Source: Bacillota bacterium
GTDB lineage: Bacteria; Bacillota; Clostridia; Peptostreptococcales; Anaerovoracaceae
DNA: 19,562 nucleotides
Assembly (NCBI GenBank): GCA_023394035.1
Contig: JAEXBK010000030.1
Span: 1-19,562 of the forward strand
Direction of reading: 5' to 3'
Positions 14,193-19,562 of this stretch are shown piece by piece (positions within the stretch are counted from its first letter, which is position 1; each line of letters begins with the position of its first letter). Position numbers and translations under genes: made by a program. The notes below the pieces were generated by a model that saw only the letters and a program-made list of their open reading frames with translations, had not been told where the DNA came from and made no database searches.

Positions 14193-15394
14193 AGTTTGAT
14201 TACGCCGAGCATTATCTCTACCATTTTCTCCATGTGGCGGACATTTGCAAATTCAGTCTGTCCGTGGTGATTGTATGTACCGGTTCCGAGGTTAGGGCAA
14301 GGCACGCCCATCTTTGATATGCCGGCTCCGTCCGTGCCTCCTCTTATGCATCTTGAGGTAGGCTCAAATCCAGCTGCCGCTATCGCTTGCTTCGCAAATT
14401 CGATATGGTCCTCATATCCCTTCATGTATTCGAACATGTTTCTGTAGCTTTCCTTAAAGCTGAGTTCAAGCGTTCCGTCGCCGTATTTTTTGTTTATAAA
14501 TTCCGCGGCGTTTTCCATGAGGAGCTTGCGTGAAGCGAATTTTGATGCGTCAGGGTCCCTTAATATATAGCTCATTTCCGCATGATGACAGTCGGCGTTT
14601 ATATCCATCAGGTGATAGAAGCCTTCATATCCGCATGTATGCTCAGGTCTTTCGTCTGCAGGAAGCATGCTCTCAAATTCCATGGCTATCAGTGCGGCGT
14701 TTTTCATCACGTCCTTTGCCGCTCCCGGGTGTGTAACCGTTCCCGTGACTTTGACAAATGCAGATGATGCATTGAAATTCTCGCATCCGATGTCTGCCGG
14801 ATCTCCCCCGTCAAGCGTATATGCACGATCGGCTTTCAGCTTGTTAACATCAAAATCATCGACGCTCGTTCCTATTTCTTCGTCAGGCGTAAATGCAAAG
14901 GCAATCTCTCCGTGCCTGAACTCAGGATGGCTTATCATATATTCAAGACCTGTTACGATTTCGGCAACACCCGCCTTATCGTCACCGCCGAGAAGCGTCG
15001 TGCCGTCCGTCACAACGATGTCATCTCCTATCGAAAGCGCAAGGTTATGATCGTGAGCCGGATCTATTCTCTCCGTCTCATTAAGCTTTATGACACCTCC
15101 GTCGTAATTTTTGATGACTCGAGGAAGCTCCGTCGGAGAAGGAAGCTCAAGCGCAGTGTCCATATGTGCAATAAAGGCTATTACAGGAACTTTCTTTTCG
15201 ATATTCGATGCAAGTCTTCCGTAGATATAGCCCTTGTCGTCAAGCATTATGTCGGTTACACCAAGTGCTTTTACCTCTTCGTAGAGCTTCTCGGCAAAAT
15301 CCATCTGTACCTTAGTGCTGGGTACTGTGCCCGTGCCCTCTGCGGACTGTGTGTTCTGAATAGTGTAGTTCAAAAATCTTTGAAGCAGTTCCAT
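14174..15394 (-). CDS. pepT: Peptidase T (tripeptide aminopeptidase, M20B family)
   Basis: 406 residues of a cytoplasmic dizinc aminopeptidase that removes N-terminal residues from tripeptides. Metal and catalytic motifs appear in order: AHMDT (first His and catalytic Asp), LGGDDKAG (bridging Asp), TPDEEIG (catalytic and metal Glu), LDGGDP (metal Asp) and YNHHGQTEF (C-terminal metal His). RGGTDGAGIS binds the peptide carboxyl end. A GTG at 15403 would overlap the upstream LysR stop as GTGA, but the purine-rich GAGGG ribosome site ends right at it; the ATG at 15394 has eight bases of spacing and is chosen. It follows the LysR gene in the same direction, five bases after its stop, so both are probably one transcript. 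It supplies free amino acids to the pathway nearby. Confidence 0.95.
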   Translation of the reverse strand: MELLQRFLNYTIQNTQSAEGTGTVPSTKVQMDFAEKLYEEVKALGVTDIMLDDKGYIYGRLASNIEKKVPVIAFIAHMDTALELPSPTELPRVIKNYDGGVIKLNETERIDPAHDHNLALSIGDDIVVTDGTTLLGGDDKAGVAEIVTGLEYMISHPEFRHGEIAFAFTPDEEIGTSVDDFDVNKLKADRAYTLDGGDPADIGCENFNASSAFVKVTGTVTHPGAAKDVMKNAALIAMEFESMLPADERPEHTCGYEGFYHLMDINADCHHAEMSYILRDPDASKFASRKLLMENAAEFINKKYGDGTLELSFKESYRNMFEYMKGYEDHIEFAKQAIAAAGFEPTSRCIRGGTDGAGISKMGVPCPNLGTGTYNHHGQTEFANVRHMEKMVEIMLGVIKLYSEAE

Positions 15395-15399
15395 AATAA

Positions 15400-16281
15400 T
15401 CACCCTCTGTTCTTTTCTATATACTCTGCAAATCTCTTGGCAGCCGATGAAGCTTCGTTCCTCTTTCTCATTGCAAGGACTATATCGCGTCCGATAGGCT
15501 CATCAAGGCTCGCCTTCACTATATTATACGGCGTTCGGTGAAGTACAAGCTCCGGGAGTATACTCACTCCAAGTCCGCATTCCACCATAGCCATTATAGA
15601 ATTATCATCAAAAGAAGTAAACCTTATATCGGGATTGAGACCTTCTTTTTTGAAAAGCTCGTCTATCTCAACATATGTATCGCGCTTTATCATTATGAAA
15701 GGATAGTCGCACAGTGCCTTAAGATCCACCTTTTTCTTCTTCGCAAGCGGATTGTCCTCAGGCAAGACTGCCATCCATTCATCCCGTATTAACGGAATTA
15801 TATCAAAACTCGTTTCTTTCTGAACGCATGTTATACCGCAGTCTACCGCCCCTTCCCTTATCCACGCTTCTATCTCGCTGTAATCCCCAAAAAGAAATTC
15901 AAAGCCTATACCGGGATAAAGATTTCTGAAGCCCCTTATAAGTCCCGGCAAAAGATGCGCCGCCGCACTTGATATTGTTCCTATTCTTATAAGCCCCTTT
16001 TGGAGATCATTCATCGACGATACTTCGTTTTTGAGTGAATCATACTCATTGCAAAGCCTTCTTACATATGGAAGAAGCTGCTCCCCCTCTGAGGTTAAAA
16101 TCACGCCGCTTTTGCCGCGTTCAAGCAGTATTACTCCCCATTCCGTTTCGAGATCCCTTATCATTCTGCTTATTCCGGACTGTGAATACCCGAGGATATT
16201 CGCTGCTTCGGTAAAGCTTCCGCACGAAACGGCTGTTACGAATGCCATATGTTTTTGTATGTTTGTATTAGATGTGTTCAT
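15400..16281 (-). CDS. LysR family transcriptional regulator (paralogue of the 13308 gene)
   Basis: 293 residues. The N-terminal helix-turn-helix reads SFTEAANILGYSQSGISRMIRDLETEWG (residues about 18-45) and the effector domain begins LIRIGTISSAAAHLLPGL. Related along its length to the other LysR in this window. The ATG at 16281 has only a weak GGAT ribosome site (CGGATAG). It is divergent from the BrnQ-type transporter gene and upstream of pepT, so the expected targets are brnQ, pepT and itself. The 134-base gap to brnQ carries ATGATATC twice (16280-16287 and 16345-16352), possible binding sites, but I see no clean T-N11-A dyad. Effector unknown; branched-chain amino acids would fit the neighbour. 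Confidence 0.9.
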   Translation of the reverse strand: MNTSNTNIQKHMAFVTAVSCGSFTEAANILGYSQSGISRMIRDLETEWGVILLERGKSGVILTSEGEQLLPYVRRLCNEYDSLKNEVSSMNDLQKGLIRIGTISSAAAHLLPGLIRGFRNLYPGIGFEFLFGDYSEIEAWIREGAVDCGITCVQKETSFDIIPLIRDEWMAVLPEDNPLAKKKKVDLKALCDYPFIMIKRDTYVEIDELFKKEGLNPDIRFTSFDDNSIMAMVECGLGVSILPELVLHRTPYNIVKASLDEPIGRDIVLAMRKRNEASSAAKRFAEYIEKNRG

Positions 16282-16415
16282 GATATCTATCCGTTTTTGT
16301 TATGGTTTGTATGTAAAAGATTCGCTTTTTTTATGCTATTTCATATGATATCCTATACGGAGCGAAATAACAAGAATTATCAGCAATCAGTTTTTGAGAA
16401 GGAGCTCTGCTAAAT

Positions 16416-17759
16416 ATGAAACATAAGATTGGCGGATCGGGAAAAAGGCTTACCGACTGCACTGTTATCGGTTTTGCACTTTTTGCGATGTTCTTCGGTG
16501 CGGGGAATTTGATATTTCCGCCCGACCTTGGAGTCAGATCCGGAAGCGAATGGTTTATCGCCTTTATCTGCTACTTTATTGCCGATATAGGTCTTGGAAT
16601 ACTCGCCGTATATTCGATGACGCGCGTAGACGGCAAGATAGAAAGCATTACCTCGCCTATAGGCAAGCTCCCTGCCCTCGTCATGACGACTGCGATTATA
16701 ATATGTATAGGTCCCGGACTTGCTATTCCGAGAACTGCGGCAACTACATTTGAACTCGGTGTCGCTCCGCTCTTTGAGGTTGATCCTGGTGACCGCACTC
16801 TTCGTGCCGTTTTCTCGGTCATATTTTTCGGAATCGTGCTCGCACTTACGATAAGACCTAACAAGGTTGTAGATATAATAGGAAAGGTTCTTACTCCTGT
16901 CCTCCTTGTATCTCTCCTTATAATGATAATTACGGGAATCCTCTATCCGCACGGAGAAGTCGGTGCGCCTGTTTCACAGAACGTCGTAAAGGACGGCTTC
17001 TACAACGGCTATCAGACGCTTGACCTTATGGCATCCATGTTCTTTGCAATAGTCATAATAAATGCCGTTCACGGTAAAGGCTATTCCGGTCTCAAGGAGA
17101 CGAACAAAATGACCATAACTTCATCACTCATTGCAGGCATTTTGCTCTTCATCGTTTACGGAGGGCTTACGATTCTTGGAGCTACTACGGGATCGATCTG
17201 GACAGGGGAAGTCGCATCCGGAAGCATGAATCAGGCAGCTCTTCTCATCAGCATAACCATAAAGCTGCTCGGAAAACCGGGAATGGCGCTTCTTGCAATA
17301 GTTGTCGCGTTTGCATGTCTTACAACTGCAATAGGTCTCGTTTCATCGACAGCCGAATTTTTCAGCAAGATGACAAACGGCAAGATCCCTCAGAAGCCTA
17401 TAATCATAGTAACCGCCGTAATATCCATGCTTATATGCAACCTCGGGCTTTCCAAGATCATAAGCTTCTCGGCACCGATTTTGATGCTGCTTTATCCTCT
17501 TACAGTTCTGCTCGTCGTAACATCGCTTTTGAGATCAAGGGTCACAAAGCTTCTGCCTTATCGCCTTGCCTCTGCTGTTACGCTCGCAATCAGTGCCTGT
17601 GATCTGCTCGGCAGCTCCTTCGGAATAAAAAGCTTCGCTGAACTTGTAGCGAAGCTTCCTCTGCACAGCTATGGCTTCAACTGGCTCATCCCTGCAGTTG
17701 CCGCATTTTTGATCGGATGTATTCTCCCGTTCGGCAAACGCGATACAGATCAGTTGTAG
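16416..17759 (+). CDS. brnQ: Branched-chain amino acid:cation symporter, BrnQ/LIVCS family
   Basis: 447 residues, about 12 membrane helices, normal for BrnQ. The N-terminal signature IGFALFAMFFGAGNLIFPP and the GLSKIISFSAPILMLLYPL region near helix 10 are diagnostic. The family takes up leucine, isoleucine and valine with Na+ or H+. The ATG at 16416 follows GAAGGAG at 11 bases, slightly long. The gene is divergent from a LysR regulator and converges on the anti-sigma gene with a 10-base overlap of the 3' ends; no separate terminator is visible. In this setting it is probably a feeder of amino acids for fermentation as well as for biosynthesis. Confidence 0.94.
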   Translation: MKHKIGGSGKRLTDCTVIGFALFAMFFGAGNLIFPPDLGVRSGSEWFIAFICYFIADIGLGILAVYSMTRVDGKIESITSPIGKLPALVMTTAIIICIGPGLAIPRTAATTFELGVAPLFEVDPGDRTLRAVFSVIFFGIVLALTIRPNKVVDIIGKVLTPVLLVSLLIMIITGILYPHGEVGAPVSQNVVKDGFYNGYQTLDLMASMFFAIVIINAVHGKGYSGLKETNKMTITSSLIAGILLFIVYGGLTILGATTGSIWTGEVASGSMNQAALLISITIKLLGKPGMALLAIVVAFACLTTAIGLVSSTAEFFSKMTNGKIPQKPIIIVTAVISMLICNLGLSKIISFSAPILMLLYPLTVLLVVTSLLRSRVTKLLPYRLASAVTLAISACDLLGSSFGIKSFAELVAKLPLHSYGFNWLIPAVAAFLIGCILPFGKRDTDQL

Positions 17760-18784
17760 TGAGAATACTGACTTAGTCTGACATCCTTAGAGACGATATT
17801 TGCATCAGGGTTTTCCTTGAGAAATGCAATTATGTCGTCTTTTTTTCCTTCGAGTGATACTATCTCTACGAGCATCGGGTCACAGTTTTCCGCACCTTCA
17901 ATCGTTTCATTCAGGCGTTCTATAACTGCGCATTCTCCGGACACCCTGGTATCCCAAAACATTTCCAGTCCGCTCCATAATTTCATATTATCTCTAAGCA
18001 GCTCAAGGTTGCTTATATATACTCGCTTCAGCTCCTCAGGCGTCGCATCGGCTCTATCTATCTCGTCATTTCTGTATCTTACTAAGTTGTTAAGTGCCAT
18101 TCCTCCTTGGAAATCGGAGTCCGTAGCAAATCTTATCCAAAACGGATATATTCCCTGCTCCTTCATCTCCAGAATATCACCAAGCGGAACCGGCTTATCA
18201 AAGGCAACGCCCATCATTATGTATGCGGAATCAGGAAGCTCCTCATATACTTTGATGACATCCTTTGCCCGCTGCTGAATCCCTGTGGTAAATGACAAAA
18301 GCGTCGGCCCCGCCAGAAATTCAGGGTCTTCCTTTATCCTGAACTTTCCGGCAAACATTTCAAGCTTAACCTTTGAAACAGGAATTCTGATCTCGCTTCC
18401 TCTTTTGAACATCATTAGAGACAGCTCATATCTGCCGAAGCCGGTCATCTTGATATCCCTTATGCCGTAATAGCTTATATCTGAGAAGTCCATCGTTTCG
18501 TAGTAAGCATGGAGAACGTCCTGGAGCAGCGATTTTTCGTTTTCTTTAAAATGCTTCTTCAGATTTGGCGATGCAAGATACAGTGCCGGATTTATAAGAA
18601 GGAATATCAAAGCCAGCACGCCGAGTACGGTAAGTATGACCTTAAGAGATATCTTTTTTATTCTCCTGTCTATCTGCTTTTCTATCGTGCTGCTCAAATC
18701 TTCTCCCTTATCCATCTTAAGGCTGTCAAAATCGAGCTCTTCCATTGTGTTCTTATCTCCGCTTATATTCTTCTCATCCTTCAT
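17750..18784 (-). CDS. Membrane anti-sigma factor (sigma factor regulator family)
   Basis: 344 residues with a short cytoplasmic N-terminus, one transmembrane helix (about 46-70, LKVILTVLGVLALIFLLINPALY) and a large extracellular domain with the look of the Sigma_reg_N/Sigma_reg_C pair (DSAYIMMGVAFDKPVPLGDI and YPFWIRFATDSDFQGG are typical of the C domain). It should hold the ECF sigma factor encoded just upstream inactive at the membrane until a surface signal arrives. An ATG at 18793 is directly adjacent to GGAGG and cannot be used well; the ATG at 18784 has nine bases of spacing and is chosen, giving an 11-base overlap with the sigma gene and coupled translation. The signal is unknown. Confidence 0.82.
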   Translation of the reverse strand: MKDEKNISGDKNTMEELDFDSLKMDKGEDLSSTIEKQIDRRIKKISLKVILTVLGVLALIFLLINPALYLASPNLKKHFKENEKSLLQDVLHAYYETMDFSDISYYGIRDIKMTGFGRYELSLMMFKRGSEIRIPVSKVKLEMFAGKFRIKEDPEFLAGPTLLSFTTGIQQRAKDVIKVYEELPDSAYIMMGVAFDKPVPLGDILEMKEQGIYPFWIRFATDSDFQGGMALNNLVRYRNDEIDRADATPEELKRVYISNLELLRDNMKLWSGLEMFWDTRVSGECAVIERLNETIEGAENCDPMLVEIVSLEGKKDDIIAFLKENPDANIVSKDVRLSQYSHYN

Positions 18785-19268
18785 TGTGCTCATCCTCCAT
18801 TTTTTTCAGCATTTTCACAGCACGCGATCTTATCTGTCTCACATTTTCCTTTGTATATCCATATTCCGACGCTATTTCATCGTCAGATAGCTCAAGGTAT
18901 ATGCTTTCTATCATTATCTCCCTGTATTTTAGCGGAAGATTTGATATGAGGCTTGCCAGATGCGCTTTTTCTTCGCTCTTGATATATGATGAAAGAATAT
19001 CCTCCTGCGCTCTCGTGTCCTTGTATTCCGAAATTTCCTCATACTTTTTGTTATCCCTCATCATATTGTAAAAGCTGTTTCTGAGCACTTTGTTCGCCCA
19101 ATATATGAAGCTTCCGCCAGACCTGTAAGAAAGCATCGCCTTTACAAAGGTATCCTGCACTAAATCCGCCGCCGTGTGCCTGTCATGTGTATACGAGCAT
19201 GCGATTACCATGAGCGAGTCATAATACTTCTTATATACTTCTTCAATTATGTCGTTCTTCTTTTTCAT
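18774..19268 (-). CDS. ECF-type RNA polymerase sigma factor
   Basis: 164 residues, normal for a group IV sigma factor. Region 2 covers about 12-75 (YYDSLMVIACSYTHDRHTAADLVQDTFVKA) and region 4 about 105-158 (LPLKYREIMIESIYLELSDDEIASEYGYTKENVRQIRSRA), joined by a charged linker. There is no region 3 and no extra C-terminal domain. The ATG at 19268 is preceded by GTGAGGATGC, giving a GAGG ribosome site at five bases. It forms an operon with the anti-sigma gene. The regulon cannot be predicted; an envelope or surface stress response is usual for this pair type. The adjacent upstream inverted repeat may belong to its control region. Confidence 0.92.
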   Translation of the reverse strand: MKKKNDIIEEVYKKYYDSLMVIACSYTHDRHTAADLVQDTFVKAMLSYRSGGSFIYWANKVLRNSFYNMMRDNKKYEEISEYKDTRAQEDILSSYIKSEEKAHLASLISNLPLKYREIMIESIYLELSDDEIASEYGYTKENVRQIRSRAVKMLKKMEDEHNEG

Positions 19269-19297
19269 CGCATCCTCACTGTAAGCAGCTTCTATCT

Positions 19298-19328
19298 ATT
19301 AAACACTTTAACACATATTTTGTGACAA
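19298..19328 (-). promoter_or_regulatory. Weak housekeeping-like promoter for the sigma/anti-sigma operon
   Basis: On the minus strand TTGTCA (19323-19328) and TTTAAT (19298-19303) are separated by 19 bp, longer than ideal. I could not find a clear ECF pattern (AAC near -35 with CGT near -10), so autoregulation is neither supported nor excluded. Confidence 0.3.
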
Positions 19329-19355
19329 ACTGTTTTTTTGATTTCGAAAGCACTC

Positions 19356-19398
19356 TTCACTCCATAATCGTATCATTAATTATCAAAAATGGAGTGAA
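19356..19398. repeat. 10-bp perfect inverted repeat upstream of the sigma operon
   Basis: TTCACTCCAT (19356-19365) and ATGGAGTGAA (19389-19398) are separated by 23 AT-rich bases. No T run follows on either strand, so it does not look like a terminator. It lies about 90-130 bases upstream of the sigma factor start codon, where an upstream operator could be. Confidence 0.6.
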
Positions 19399-19488
19399 AA
19401 ACAACAAAAAAAGTGGTTTTATGGAATAATATGCAGGTATTATGTAAACCACAAGGCTGCTGTGGTACATCTGATATCGTACAACAAA

Positions 19489-19509
19489 ATATCCCGACCT
19501 GCGGGATAT
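19489..19509 (-). terminator. Probable terminator of a minus-strand gene beyond the right edge
   Basis: ATATCCCG (19489-19496) and CGGGATAT (19502-19509) pair around a 5-nt loop. On the minus strand the stem is followed by TTTGTTG, a U-rich tail, and on the + strand only by CTTAATC. The direction suggests that it ends a transcript coming from the right, whose last codons may lie at the window edge. Confidence 0.6.
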
Positions 19510-19562
19510 CTTAATCACGTTATATTAATTACATTATCTCATAACAGCTTTGCCAGTTCCAA

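Noticed and set aside
15400..15403. GTG start for pepT overlapping the LysR stop (GTGA)
   Set aside because: The only ribosome site, GAGGG, ends right at this GTG with no spacing, while the ATG at 15394 has eight bases and begins at the conserved N-terminus.
16282..16415. T-box, riboswitch or clear promoter in the leader of brnQ
   Set aside because: The gap is only 134 bases, with no T-box sequence, aptamer-like fold or terminator. Candidate -10 boxes (TATGAT at 16344, TATGCT at 16332) lack a convincing -35 partner.
16410..16952. 180-codon minus-strand frame opposite brnQ
   Set aside because: The translation is dominated by Arg, Lys, Tyr and Ser, the mirror of a hydrophobic membrane protein gene, and has no ribosome site or family resemblance.
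18791..18793. ATG at 18793 as the anti-sigma start
   Set aside because: GGAGG is directly adjacent to it with no spacer; the ATG three codons later has nine bases of spacing.
19539..19562. C-terminal codons of a minus-strand gene at the right edge
   Set aside because: One frame reads LELAKLL followed by TGA, and the hairpin at 19489-19509 fits as its terminator, but a second frame also gives a plausible end (GTGKAVMR, stop), and eight codons are too few to call a gene.

Overview
The window reads as chromosome of a strictly anaerobic, amino-acid-fermenting Firmicute (Clostridia; a Eubacteriales-type lineage is my guess). The reasons are [FeFe]-hydrogenase maturases, ferredoxin-dependent 2-oxoacid oxidation, phosphotransbutyrylase/butyrate kinase, strong GGAGG ribosome binding sites, some TTG/GTG starts and tight gene packing. 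It holds 16 complete genes and one partial gene. I saw no rRNA, tRNA, CRISPR array, insertion sequence or prophage gene.

Layout. (1) 1-1655: the 3' end of deoC (+) faces an LCP-family cell-wall ligase gene (-), with a shared hairpin terminator between them. (2) 1656-2344: a compact divergent promoter region, then maf (+). (3) 2334-6068: hydE-hydG-hydF (-), the complete maturation set for the [FeFe]-hydrogenase H-cluster. maf and hydF overlap tail to tail inside a perfect palindrome. (4) 6266-11847: a five-gene operon (-) in the order ptb, iorA, iorB, aminotransferase, buk, with start/stop overlaps or gaps of at most 2 nt. (5) 11944-13137: a YjiH-type gate-domain permease (-), with a divergent LysR regulator (13308-14192, +). 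(6) 14174-16281: a second, paralogous LysR gene followed by pepT (-), divergent from a BrnQ-type amino acid transporter (16416-17759, +). (7) 17750-19268: an ECF sigma factor and its membrane anti-sigma factor (-), followed by about 290 bases of non-coding DNA with inverted repeats up to the window end.

How it fits together (inference). The central region looks like an energy-conserving amino acid oxidation module. Peptides and amino acids are taken up and cut (BrnQ, PepT, perhaps the YjiH-like permease) and transaminated. The 2-oxoacid is oxidised by indolepyruvate:ferredoxin oxidoreductase to an acyl-CoA. Ptb and Buk then turn the thioester into acyl-phosphate and carboxylate plus ATP. The reduced ferredoxin could be discharged as H2 by a hydrogenase matured by the neighbouring HydEFG. 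Because the oxidoreductase is of the aryl-pyruvate type, the kinase/transferase pair may work on arylacetyl groups rather than butyryl groups. A Rex-like site over the ptb promoter suggests control by NADH/NAD+ state. This operon and its regulatory surroundings are the most interesting part of the window.
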